Shown: positions 19,147 through 27,465, counted from the stretch's first letter. The stretch is 64,000 nucleotides of DNA from Flavobacteriaceae bacterium (GCA_026709415.1 JAPOSZ010000009.1:1-64000); one strand, 5' to 3'. Program-made: numbers and translations. Notes: generated by a model not told the origin, from the sequence alone.

Positions 19147-22136
19147 TAGAAAATCAGTTCAAGACCACCGGTTATTGTGGCGTAAGAGGGATATCCATAT
19201 TGATCGTAAAAAAAATTAGCTTCATCGCCATCACCTTGGACACTTACTTCTGGATCATAACCAGAATAGTTATCAATTTGAAGAATATGTCTGCCGATGA
19301 GACTCAACTTCAAAGAAAACGCTTTATTCAACACATTGACTTTTGAAAATTGATAACTGACGTTGAGTTCTCTCAATTTCAAATAGCTAGCATCTTCAAC
19401 AAAATGGGTATTGGTGGCATTGATATTGTAAAGCGCGCTATAATAATCGGTTGATTTTCTTTTTTCTAAGGGTTTTTTGGATTGATCAATTTCGGAATGC
19501 AACAGTTCTTTGAAAGCGGTTTGTTTTGTTTGATTGTAAACATCCCCACCTTGTTTCCAATCCCATAGCATAAAGACACTAAATGATTTGTAGCGGAAAA
19601 TGGAATTAAAACCTAAAGTGAAATCTGGATTGATATCACCGATGACCATTTGGGCTTTATTACCATTTTCATCCAATAAAAATACAGGTAGTCCTTTACT
19701 GTCGATCACGTAGCCATCATCGTTTATCCGAAAATCATTTGGGTTTTGATTTTCATTTAATTCATCTAAACTGGTCAGTATTTTGCTGCCAAGAAAAACA
19801 CCATAAGCGGTCCCTTGTTGGATGATGAATGAATTTCTTGGACCAATCTGCCAAACAGGTCGAAAAAGCTTTTCTATGTATTGATTGGTGGATTCAAACA
19901 AAAAAGTGGAGTCAAAGTAGACATCTTGGTTATCAATCCAATTAATTGAAAGAGCCATTTCATTGGTATATCCGGTTAAGGTCCCCGCATTTCTCCATTG
20001 AAGAGCATAACCTTCCGTTTCCACTGGAATATCGACTGGTAACACTTGACCATCCGTCTTTTTCTCTGCATAACTGTATTCAAAACGGATCCTACCCCCA
20101 ATTTCAATATTGCCCCCAATTTCCAATTCTTTAGATAAAAACGGACCTATATTAGAATTTCCAATGGTGTTTTTCTCAGCCGTGCCGGATGAAACAGAAA
20201 AAGTTTCAAATTGCGCTGCAAAAGGCGGAAGTAATCCGGCTGTACCCAGTGAAGCCCTTATTTTAAATTCATGAACATGGGGGATATTAAAATCTTCACT
20301 CAGGCGCCAAGCGCCCGAAATACGATAAAAGGTTTGCTGTCTCACGGCAGGACCAAAAAGGGAATTTCCATCTCTTCTGATCAGAAAACTGCTCAGATAA
20401 CGGTTTTTATAATCCAGGTCAACGATCCCAGCAAAACTCTTTTCGACAAAATCGGCTTTGTCAGAACTTAGCAGTTCAGAATCTGAAATGACATTATCCA
20501 AATCATTGAGATTTGAAATGCCAATTTGTGTCCCCCCAGCAAAGACATCGTGCGTCTGTCGATCATCATATAAAAAGAATAGCTTGGATTTTATATTTAA
20601 ATCACCAAGTACATTTTTATCAAAGGAAAGCGTTAATTGTATGTTGTCATTTCTATATTTTCCCCGATATCTGGTGATATATCCCCCATCATAAATAGGA
20701 ATATTGGTATTTAACCAATTTTTGTCCACAAAAAAATCTCGATCGTTTGCGCCGTAATCGACAGAATAGGCACTTTCCAATTCGAGATAATCTGTCATTT
20801 GAAATGAAATCTTGTAATTTCCAATCAAACGCTGCCGTCTGTTTTCAAAAATTTCATTGTCTAGCGTGTACAGGGGGTTGGTTTCTACTCCCGGCCAACC
20901 CGTTTCAGCTTGAGCATTCCAATTATAAGGCGAACCATCTTCATCATTGATCGCCGTTAAATCGGCGTGAGGTGGGGTTGAAAATATAGTATAAAACGGG
21001 CTATCATAACCAAAACTTGGCTCCGCACGCTTGCTATTATAAAGGCTTGTGGACGTGCTGATTTTCAACTGATCGGTTAATTGAATGTCATGATTCAACC
21101 GGATGCTTTGTCTATCGAAACCAAAATGATTAAAATTGAGAATCCCCCCTTGAGATAAATTGCTAAAGGAAAGATTACTCGATGTCGTATCCGATCGATG
21201 GAGTATTTGCACCGATTGGTTGTGGGCGATGTTGGTTGAAAAAAAATGAGATAGGTTATCATAATACACTGGAAATGGATTATCGGCAATACGATCTTCT
21301 TCAAGTACATAACCCCCATCATTACCGCGAATGAAATTGCCTGTTTCATCCAATTTGTAGTTGTGTGAAGAATTAATTGATGGACGTCTTGCTTTGGGGA
21401 CATATGAAACCCCCAGTTCAGAACGTATCCTTAGGCTCGTGCCTATTGCAGGAGAGCCTCTTTTGGTAAAAATTTGAACCACCCCATTGGCAGCACGTGA
21501 ACCATACAACGAAGCCCCTGCAGAACCTTTCAAAATTTCCATACTTTCGATGTCCTCTGAATTGATATCGGAAAGATGGCCATCAATGATGGCCCCATCT
21601 AAAATAATCAAGGGATCTTGGTTGCCCAATAACGAACTAGATCCACGGATTCGTATTTTAGGAGAAACGCCTGGTAGTCCATTTCCTTGAACGACATTCA
21701 CACCTGCTATCTTCCCTACCAACGTACTAACGGCATTGACACCAGGAACTTGTTGTAATACCGTTTCTTTCACTTTGCCTACTGAAAAAGAAATTTTTCT
21801 AAGATCGGTCCGGCCCGCAACACCAGTCAAAACGATTTCTTTTAATTCATTACCGGGCAATAACATAATTTCATAAAAGAGTTGATTTGTTATTGTAATG
21901 AGTTGACTTTCAAACCCGATGTAGCTTATTTCAAGCACATCACCAACAGATGCCATTATTGTAAAATTACCATCAAAATCTGTAGTAACCCCCTTGGTTG
22001 TGTTCGAGATTAATAGAGTGGCTCCTGGAAGTGGTGCATTATTTTGATCAAGAACAATTCCTTGAATTTGACTTTCTTGAGCAGCCAGTGAACCGGTGAG
22101 TATAGGTAAAACGAAAGAAAAGAATGACCGAATCAA
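19146..22136 (-). CDS. SusC/RagA-family TonB-linked transporter (second pair)
   Basis: A 996-residue transporter with signal (FVLPILTGSLAAQ), carboxypeptidase-D-like domain (IQGIVLDQNNAPLPGATLLI), plug (TDLRKISFSVGKV, IRGSSSLLGNQDPLIILDGA, GSAGASLYGSRAANGVVQIFTK) and barrel ending in GGLELIF. The only in-frame start is TTG at 22136. An in-frame stop at 22188-22190 upstream is also the stop of an IS30-type remnant. The native upstream region may therefore have been replaced, leaving promoter status uncertain. The coding sequence itself shows no break. Confidence 0.88.
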   Translation of the reverse strand: MIRSFFSFVLPILTGSLAAQESQIQGIVLDQNNAPLPGATLLISNTTKGVTTDFDGNFTIMASVGDVLEISYIGFESQLITITNQLFYEIMLLPGNELKEIVLTGVAGRTDLRKISFSVGKVKETVLQQVPGVNAVSTLVGKIAGVNVVQGNGLPGVSPKIRIRGSSSLLGNQDPLIILDGAIIDGHLSDINSEDIESMEILKGSAGASLYGSRAANGVVQIFTKRGSPAIGTSLRIRSELGVSYVPKARRPSINSSHNYKLDETGNFIRGNDGGYVLEEDRIADNPFPVYYDNLSHFFSTNIAHNQSVQILHRSDTTSSNLSFSNLSQGGILNFNHFGFDRQSIRLNHDIQLTDQLKISTSTSLYNSKRAEPSFGYDSPFYTIFSTPPHADLTAINDEDGSPYNWNAQAETGWPGVETNPLYTLDNEIFENRRQRLIGNYKISFQMTDYLELESAYSVDYGANDRDFFVDKNWLNTNIPIYDGGYITRYRGKYRNDNIQLTLSFDKNVLGDLNIKSKLFFLYDDRQTHDVFAGGTQIGISNLNDLDNVISDSELLSSDKADFVEKSFAGIVDLDYKNRYLSSFLIRRDGNSLFGPAVRQQTFYRISGAWRLSEDFNIPHVHEFKIRASLGTAGLLPPFAAQFETFSVSSGTAEKNTIGNSNIGPFLSKELEIGGNIEIGGRIRFEYSYAEKKTDGQVLPVDIPVETEGYALQWRNAGTLTGYTNEMALSINWIDNQDVYFDSTFLFESTNQYIEKLFRPVWQIGPRNSFIIQQGTAYGVFLGSKILTSLDELNENQNPNDFRINDDGYVIDSKGLPVFLLDENGNKAQMVIGDINPDFTLGFNSIFRYKSFSVFMLWDWKQGGDVYNQTKQTAFKELLHSEIDQSKKPLEKRKSTDYYSALYNINATNTHFVEDASYLKLRELNVSYQFSKVNVLNKAFSLKLSLIGRHILQIDNYSGYDPEVSVQGDGDEANFFYDQYGYPSYATITGGLELIF

Positions 22137-22187
22137 TAAATAGAAATTTTGGGGTATTAAAGGCCCACTGCGCTCAACTCGCCAGTG

Positions 22188-22550
22188 CTAAACGACCCAG
22201 CGTTGATTTAATTTTTTGGAAAGGGCAAATGTAGTTAAATTAAATTGACGAACGTTTCTGTGACTCATTTTATCTGATAGTTTGTCTCTGTTGATTCGGT
22301 TTTCAATCGTTCTTTTTCCCGGGTCGAATCCGGCCTAGAAAAGAAGGTATCGAGGCCGCACGACTCCATGACAAGATCGTGTTCAGCCCATGACAAACCA
22401 TGATCAAAGGTCGTGGTTTTCATCAGCTGAGGTCCGATGGCTTTGATATTCTCGATAGTAGCTTGAACACAACTGGAGAATCCTCTTTAGTTCTAATTTT
22501 GATGAGGCGATTTCAAAAACTTTAAGCGAGCCATTGCTAAAGAAGAGAAT
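22188..22550 (-). pseudogene. IS30-family transposase remnant
   Basis: On the minus strand one frame reads QATIENIKAIGPQL, then KTTTFDHGLSWAEHDL and CGLDTFFSRPDST. This matches the IS30 core around the second catalytic Asp (TFDNGxEFxxH). A frame change follows, and GKRTIENRINRDKLSDK resumes before a stop at 22188-22190. The N-terminal half, including the first catalytic Asp and the helix-turn-helix region, is missing, so it cannot be active. No terminal repeats were identified. Confidence 0.6.
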
Positions 22551-22631
22551 TAATAGAAGTCCCAATAACTATTAATCCTTTTGCTTTCATTGTTCTATAC
22601 ATAAAGAATCAAAGATTTTATTTATAAAAAA

Positions 22632-22654
22632 GGGACTTATGTATTTAACTTGAA
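22632..22654 (+). repeat. 23-bp repeat, copy 1 (same orientation as the copy at 27165)
   Basis: It starts GGGACTTATGTATTTA and ends CTTGAA, and differs from 27165-27187 at one position. Its last five bases, TTGAA, are one half of the target duplication of the IS5-type remnant inserted directly after it. It may be a solo end left by another copy of the element at 24238-27187. Confidence 0.6.
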
Positions 22655-23365
22655 GAGACCTTTGAATAATGCAAAATCAAAAAAATGGGATGTGATGAGG
22701 AAATTATTTTTTCTTTTTCAGTCAATGGGCCACTCATTCGATGTTGATTTCCTCCAAAAAATCAGGATATCTCTCTGGTTTTGGCCTCTTTGGCTCCTTT
22801 TTTCGTCATTTCTGAGCCGAATAAGGCTTTGAAGGCTTCTTTTTTCCATGATTCTCCTTTTTAGGTTGGCATGAAAGCCATCATCCTTGGTGATCTCTTT
22901 CAATGGTAGGCGATCAACTCCAAAACAGGTTGGTTGTGGACTTTCTCTAGTCCTTTGAATCGAGTGACTTGACAGTGGAACCAACGAGCCAGGCCACCAA
23001 AGGTCTGTTCGACCACCCAGCGTTCTTTGCTGATGGCTTTGTTTCGCTCTTTCTGTGGCTTGGTCAAAGGCTTGTTGCGATCGCCCTTTTCCATCACCAA
23101 GGATTCACTACCCATGGCCTCTAAAAGTTGATCATTCTCTTTTGATTTGTATCCTTTATCGGCCAAGACTCGTTTTCGTTCTACCACTGAAAGGACTTCC
23201 ATCAAAGGCTGGAGACCTTGGCTGTCATACTCATTGGTTTGGATTGATAAGATTTGAAGTGATTCATCACGCGTACCATAGACAAAAACAAAATGATAAA
23301 AACAAATGGTCAAATAAAAAGAAGGAAATTTTCGACTAAATCCTTTATTTTAGTGGAAAGGTCCC
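22655..23365 (-). mobile_element. Internally deleted IS5-type insertion sequence
   Basis: Ends GAGACCTTTG (left) and GGGACCTTTC (right, reverse complement) match at 8 of 10 positions. The element is flanked by the same five bases, TTGAA, at 22650-22654 and 23366-23370, which looks like a target-site duplication. At 711 bp it is shorter than the usual 1 kb or more of this family. The only transposase left is the C-terminal part at 22900-23313, so it cannot move alone. Confidence 0.65.
22900..23313 (-). pseudogene. IS5-type transposase, C-terminal fragment
   Basis: A 137-residue DDE transposase fragment containing VLADKGYKSKEND and SKERWVVEQTFGGLARW. The latter is the catalytic Glu region typical of DDE_Tnp_1 proteins. 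The N-terminal half with the first Asp is absent. The frame stays open a few codons further upstream to the deleted edge near 23340. Behind the stop, other frames still carry similar-looking tail residues (KEAFKALFGSEM), which suggests an additional frameshift. Confidence 0.7.
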
Positions 23366-23397
23366 TTGAATATTGTTGTCGTGTTTATGTTCCTATA

Positions 23398-23424
23398 CCC
23401 ACTTCGGTGGAGGGTTTTTTTTGT
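23398..23424 (+). terminator. UUCG-tetraloop intrinsic terminator
   Basis: CCAC-TTCG-GTGG is followed, after AGGG, by a run of eight T. It sits just before the broken MntA-like reading frame and would stop transcripts coming from the left. The stem is short, so strength is uncertain. Confidence 0.5.
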
Positions 23425-23435
23425 ATCTTTATTGT

Positions 23436-23716
23436 ATGATTACTGAGAAACAAAAGCAATTTGTCATCGAACAAATGAAGCCTTTTGATCCCATTGAAAT
23501 CGGGGTTTTGAAAACACACTAACATCAGTTGGCTTTTTATACCATTTCAAAAAACCTTGCGGTCTTGATTTTGTGGATATTTGGGATGCCATCGAAGACG
23601 AGTTTCAAAAACAAGCTCGATTTGTCCGAATTCCTGATATAGCCATCACACACCCTTATGATCAAGAATGGATATTAAAAAATAAAGAACTCTTTTATTC
23701 CAATGGATCCATGTAA
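23436..23716 (+). pseudogene. MntA-like nucleotidyltransferase, broken
   Basis: It begins MITEKQKQFVIEQMKPFDP then IEIGVLKTH and a stop. A second frame continues with GFLYHFKKPCGLDFVDIW, EDEFQKQARFVRIPDIAI and WILKNKELFY. This is the layout of minimal nucleotidyltransferases, the MntA antitoxins that modify HEPN toxins. The segment that should hold the active site (GS...DxD) is missing exactly at the frame break, so the protein would be inactive. The HEPN partner follows directly. Confidence 0.6.
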
Positions 23717-24115
23717 AAAAACATCTGAACATATTGGATATAATCAACGATGAACTCGATCACGTTTTTCAAGATTTTAATCCTTCTTTGACTTGGGAAA
23801 TTTTTACAAACACTCGCCAACTTCAACGTTCTTCGATGGCATCCATGATTCTTATAGGTAATGCTTTTAAAGATATTGAACCTTTTTTCAGGAAAGAATA
23901 TAATACGGCTTATTGGCGTCAAAATATTCGATTAAGAGATAAAGTAGCTCACTTTACATCAAGGACTTAATATTAGAACTCTTTGGGATACAGTTCGAAG
24001 AGACTATCCTTTATTGCAACAACAATTAATCGCTTTGAAAAAAGAATTAACGCAAGAAGTTAAAACAACCAAAGGAACACAACAAACACCTGATGATCCT
24101 TCTGTTCAACGATGA
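23716..24115 (+). pseudogene. HepT-like HEPN-domain toxin, frameshifted
   Basis: One frame reads LNILDIINDELDHVFQDF, MILIGNAFKDIEPFFRKE and WRQNIRLRDKVAHF. The last segment contains the HEPN RNase motif R-x4-H (RDKVAH). A one-base slip right after the motif moves the frame to GLNIRTLWDTVRRDYPLL, which continues to a stop at 24113-24115. The pair with the preceding nucleotidyltransferase resembles the MntA/HepT toxin-antitoxin module. No clear ATG is present at its 5' end. It is probably non-functional. Confidence 0.62.
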
Positions 24116-24237
24116 GTCAGAACTTCTCCATCAGTCCAGCTCAAACTTTGTTTGATTGCTCGTATTGTTTTTGGAATATCGATATTCATCAATTGGATTG
24201 ATTCCAACAAATCCCAAAAGAGAAAACAAAACTCTCA

Positions 24238-24260
24238 TTCAAGATAAATACACAAGTCCC
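24238..24260 (-). repeat. 23-bp repeat, copy 2 (inverted; left end of candidate element)
   Basis: The minus strand reads GGGACTTGTGTATTTA...CTTGAA and matches 27165-27187 at 21 of 23 positions in opposite orientation. Together they form terminal inverted repeats around the ClpX-like/AAA block. Confidence 0.6.
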
Positions 24261-24279
24261 AAATAAGATCCGAATGATC

Positions 24280-24618
24280 TTAAGATTTTTTCCATATTTT
24301 TGGTGGGAATGGTTGGCCAGTGATGGGATCATGTTCTTCTTTAAAAATCTCAATGATGCGTTGTAAATCTTGGATGGTTCCCCGATCTTTTTCAGCCAAT
24401 ACATAAGCCTCCAATAATCGCTCCACCGATTCTAAGGATAGAGATTGCTCCACAAAACGTTCCATGAAGGCCCAATCCTGCAAGGTCTCTTTTGAATAGA
24501 GTTGCGATAATTGATGATCGATTTGCCCTAATAATAATTTTCTTAATTTTTGATGAAACGGATAAGGTTTTAATGTTAAATCCATGATTTGATGTTCCAA
24601 CGAAGGTAGTCTTTTCAT
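24280..24618 (-). CDS. Unknown 112-residue helical protein
   Basis: A charged, Leu-rich, probably all-helical protein (RLPSLEHQIMDLTLKPYPFH; ERFVEQSLSLESVERLLEAY) with a C-terminal PITGQPFPPKIWKK. I recognise no domain. It starts with ATG, is transcribed divergently from the ClpX-like gene across a 45-nt gap, and ends 20 nt inside the left 23-bp repeat. It may be an adaptor or regulator for the adjacent ATPases, but that is a guess from position. Confidence 0.45.
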   Translation of the reverse strand: MKRLPSLEHQIMDLTLKPYPFHQKLRKLLLGQIDHQLSQLYSKETLQDWAFMERFVEQSLSLESVERLLEAYVLAEKDRGTIQDLQRIIEIFKEEHDPITGQPFPPKIWKKS

Positions 24619-24663
24619 TAAAAAATATCATTAACTATCACTAATCTTCATTATCTTCGTGTT

Positions 24664-25801
24664 ATGTCTCCACCATCCGATCAAGATCAGGCTTTTCAAG
24701 CATCCATGAATCGTCTTCGAGAGGCTCAAGGCCATGTGGGATTTTCTTCCAAATCATCATTAAAACCCAAAGAATCCTTAGCGCAACGCTTTTTTCAACG
24801 CTATCCATCCCCGAAAGCTCTCGTGGAATCACTGGATGATCTGGTGATTGGACAGCATAAAGCGAAAAAAGTCTTAGCCACCACCATCTGTTCCCATATC
24901 GGACAATATTTATTGCATCAACCAATCAAAAAAATAATCTCTTACTCTTAGGCGATACCGGTACAGGAAAAACCTTTTTAGTCGAAACCTTGATGAAACG
25001 ATTAGGCATTCCTTATGCATTAGGACAAATCATATCAATTAGTGAAACCTCTTATTACGGGGCCGATGTCGAAAGTTTATTAACCCCCTTGACCTGTCCC
25101 ACGACATCCCATGATTTATTACCACCCTCTTGGGGTATCTGTTTTATTGATGCAATTGATAAGATGTGTCAAATGGATCATGACCGTAATTCATCAAAAG
25201 GCAAGAACATCAGCAATGAATTATTGCAAATCATTGAAGGCACCACATGCCATGTCCCTTCAGAAGGCCATTTTCAAAAACGAGATATTTCAACCACATC
25301 GCTGAAGACCTATTCTATTTTATTCATTTTTTCAGTAGCTTCTAAAGGATTGGAACGGATCATCCAACGATGCGTGGGACAAGGCCATATCGGATTTCAA
25401 TCCGCATTCATCACCACATCATCGGATTCGATGCTTTCCTTTGCGACCAAACAAGATCTCATCCATTATGGGATGAGTCCTAAATTATGTGGTCGATTGT
25501 ATCACATCACCCATACGGAACAACTCACACCCCATCTCTTAAAACAAATTTTATTAGCTCCGAAACAGGGATTGCTCCATCATTACCAACAAGAATTTCA
25601 ATTATTCGGTGTCGATCTTCAATGGGATGATCAAGCGGTGAAGCCATTGCCGAAAAAGCCCATGATGAAGGCTTGGCAGCTCGTCCTTTACAGACCTATT
25701 GTAGTCAGATTTTAGATCATTTCTATTATCAAATTGATATGTATCGGGGACAATCCTTGCGATTAACTCGCCGTGATGTGGAATCCTTGTTAACCAAATA
25801 A
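24664..25801 (+). pseudogene. Divergent ClpX-like AAA+ protein, two frameshifts
   Basis: Three frames join into a ClpX-shaped protein of about 378 residues. Frame 1 (from ATG 24664) has the ClpX N-terminal core motif LDDLVIGQHKAKKVL but no C4 zinc finger. At an A7 run near 24930 the frame shifts by -1 to LLLGDTGTGKTFL (Walker A), YYGADVESLL and GICFIDAIDKM. The latter is Walker B with Ala in place of the catalytic Glu. A second -1 shift near 25640 gives EAIAEKAHDEGLAARPLQ (sensor-2-like) and runs to the stop at 25799-25801. It is a paralogue of the intact clpX at 14115-15341, strongly diverged. Confidence 0.68.
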
Positions 25802-25864
25802 ACATCAAACTCTCCTATGATGTCGAAAACTCGTCGAGAACATGAAAGAGAGTGAACTCTTTTT

Positions 25865-26959
25865 TTAATAATTCTTAGAAGATAATAGCGATTTTAGTCG
25901 TTTTCCTTCATAACTATGATGGATGAAGTAATCATGCAACCCTGGAATGCCTTCCCATAGATCTTGTTGTTTGGTTTCTCCTAAAATTCCTTTTCGGATG
26001 ACTTCCACTAAAAATTCTTCGGGTTTGGATTGAATATCATAGGTTTTGACTTGTCGCACAAAATGATCAAACTTTGATTGTGGATAATGTTGGAGATACA
26101 GCAGTAGAAATTTTAATGCGGTTCCTTCAAAAGAATTCAATCGGGTTCTAAAAAAAACCTCTTGATTTTTTCGAGCTTCTTGGAAATAATCATCGATGGG
26201 AGCATGGATTCTCTTTTGGTTTGTGAGCCATGTTTCAGTGTAATTATCGACATGTAGGGGCCACCCCTGGGTTTCTTTTCGGATGGTTTGCCATTCGGCA
26301 TCAGTGATGCTCCGAGTACCAACAGTTTCATGATCCCAATAGTCTCGTTCTTCAGCTTCGGAAAAACTTCCTAAATTCACCCGATGGTGTAATGCTTGAG
26401 TTTGAAAACCATAAGCCTTGAAAACCCATTCCGTATTCCCTAATCCGACAATCAACCAGACCAGTCCATGTGGAGATTTCAATAAATGCCATGATTGTAA
26501 GATCGTCTGAACAATAGATTTCCAGTCATCATATTCGGCTTTACTCGCTAACATTTGAGCTTCATCGGTGATCAATAGGATGGGTTTGGTGACTTCTTTT
26601 AATGATTTCTGAATCCAATCTGCCCAGGCTGGAATGCCTTCCCCTTGACCTGTTTTGGAATGACGTAACACGATGTATTCTTTTTGATAAAATCGTCGGT
26701 GTTTTTTCAAACCAAAAGCCTCTCGCCAACACAATAAATCCACGATTCCATAAGGGGAAAGATGACTGATTTGCCATCGTTTGGGATCAATGATCTTCTT
26801 TTCAAATTGTTTGATCAAGACACTTTTTCCCGATCCGGTGGCTCCTTGGATTAAAAAACTACCCGTCGCTTTTTTTTGATGGACATGATCGCAAAATGCC
26901 TTGAAATCATCCTGTTCTTCTCGCCTTCCTACAAAATAGTTCGTGGAGCCTCGGATCAT
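25865..26959 (-). CDS. AAA-type P-loop ATPase of unknown role
   Basis: A 364-residue protein, apparently intact. FVGRREEQDDF precedes Walker A GATGSGKS at 39-46, and Walker B is ILLITDEAQ at 127-135. The layout resembles the single-domain ATPases of the ORC/TniB/AAA_16 group that act as switches or DNA loaders. The C-terminal 150 residues (from about WPLHVDNYTETWL) fit no family I know. The gene is convergent with the ClpX-like gene (64 nt between stops) and both lie between the 23-bp inverted repeats. A 21-bp palindrome covers the start codon, suggesting autoregulation. Confidence 0.7.
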   Translation of the reverse strand: MIRGSTNYFVGRREEQDDFKAFCDHVHQKKATGSFLIQGATGSGKSVLIKQFEKKIIDPKRWQISHLSPYGIVDLLCWREAFGLKKHRRFYQKEYIVLRHSKTGQGEGIPAWADWIQKSLKEVTKPILLITDEAQMLASKAEYDDWKSIVQTILQSWHLLKSPHGLVWLIVGLGNTEWVFKAYGFQTQALHHRVNLGSFSEAEERDYWDHETVGTRSITDAEWQTIRKETQGWPLHVDNYTETWLTNQKRIHAPIDDYFQEARKNQEVFFRTRLNSFEGTALKFLLLYLQHYPQSKFDHFVRQVKTYDIQSKPEEFLVEVIRKGILGETKQQDLWEGIPGLHDYFIHHSYEGKRLKSLLSSKNY

Positions 26960-26975
26960 CTATCGAATAGATGAT
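26955..26975. promoter_or_regulatory. 21-bp palindrome over the AAA ATPase start codon
   Basis: ATCATCTAT and ATAGATGAT form perfect 9-bp arms around CGA. The ATG of the ATPase gene (26959-26957) lies inside the left arm. It could be an operator bound by a dimeric repressor or an mRNA hairpin hiding the start. Confidence 0.5.
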
Positions 26976-27164
26976 AAAGATAGTCAAATGATTTGAAGTA
27001 AAGCGTATTAGTCCCTATCTTTTTAAAAGCCGTATCATCAAAAGACTGTTTTATTTTGAACTGAATCGATGTCCTTAACGGCCGTGCTGTGTTGAATCAA
27101 ACTATACAGAATATGATGAGAACTCATACTATAACGCATAAGACTTTCTCTATCTTCTTGAAGA

Positions 27165-27187
27165 GGGACTTATGTATTTACCTTGAA
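27165..27187 (+). repeat. 23-bp repeat, copy 3 (right end of candidate element)
   Basis: It starts GGGACTTATGTATTTA and ends CTTGAA. It is a direct copy of 22632-22654 (22 of 23) and an inverted copy of 24238-24260 (21 of 23). Confidence 0.6.
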
Positions 27188-27324
27188 TAGTTTCTTTGTG
27201 ATTTGGGATTTGAAGGGACATTTGCTTTTTGGAAGGCTTTTCCTAAGACATGATCCACTTTCAAATGCAATTCTAAAGGAATCTTTTTGTAATTCAATAA
27301 AATTGCATTAGGTAACTCTATCAT
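27178..27324 (-). CDS. Small ORF of unknown function, possibly a fragment
   Basis: A 48-residue reading frame starting MIELPNAILLNYKKIPLEL and ending QRNYSR. The same frame stays open about 30 nt upstream (LSFSNLGHQNG). The composition looks coding, but it could be the tail of a lost gene. Its stop codon lies inside the right 23-bp repeat. Confidence 0.3.
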   Translation of the reverse strand: MIELPNAILLNYKKIPLELHLKVDHVLGKAFQKANVPSNPKSQRNYSR

Positions 27325-27465
27325 TGTTCCATTTTGATGACCAAGATTAGAGAAACTTAATGAAAGTTAATTATATTGGATTTAAGATTTAAATTAGACG
27401 CTTTTTAATTCATGAATCCCATAAAAAGGCCTCTAGAAACAAGCCTAACATTTGACTTTATTTAA

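Larger units (their letters stand above)
24238..27187. mobile_element. Candidate transposon-like element with 23-bp inverted ends carrying ClpX-like and AAA genes
   Basis: The outer ends are inverted copies of a 23-bp sequence with 21 matches. Between them lie a 112-residue unknown ORF (minus), a frameshifted ClpX-like gene (plus), an AAA ATPase (minus) and a 48-residue ORF (minus) whose stop lies inside the right repeat. No recognisable transposase is inside and no target duplication is visible at the edges, so it may be non-autonomous or not a transposon. A third, isolated copy of the repeat lies at 22632-22654. Confidence 0.45.

Noticed and set aside
22718..22984. 88-codon minus-strand ORF overlapping the IS5-type fragment
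   Set aside because: It overlaps the transposase frame at one end and appears to be the out-of-frame tail of the same decayed element, not a separate gene.
23355..23370. Partial similarity of GGTCCCTTGAA to the 23-bp repeat
   Set aside because: It is explained by the right end of the IS5-type element plus the duplicated TTGAA, not by a further repeat copy.
24238..27187. Tn7/Tn5053-like transposon identity
   Set aside because: The AAA ATPase faintly recalls TniB-type ATPases, but no TniA/TnsB-like transposase, TniQ or matching end sequence is present.
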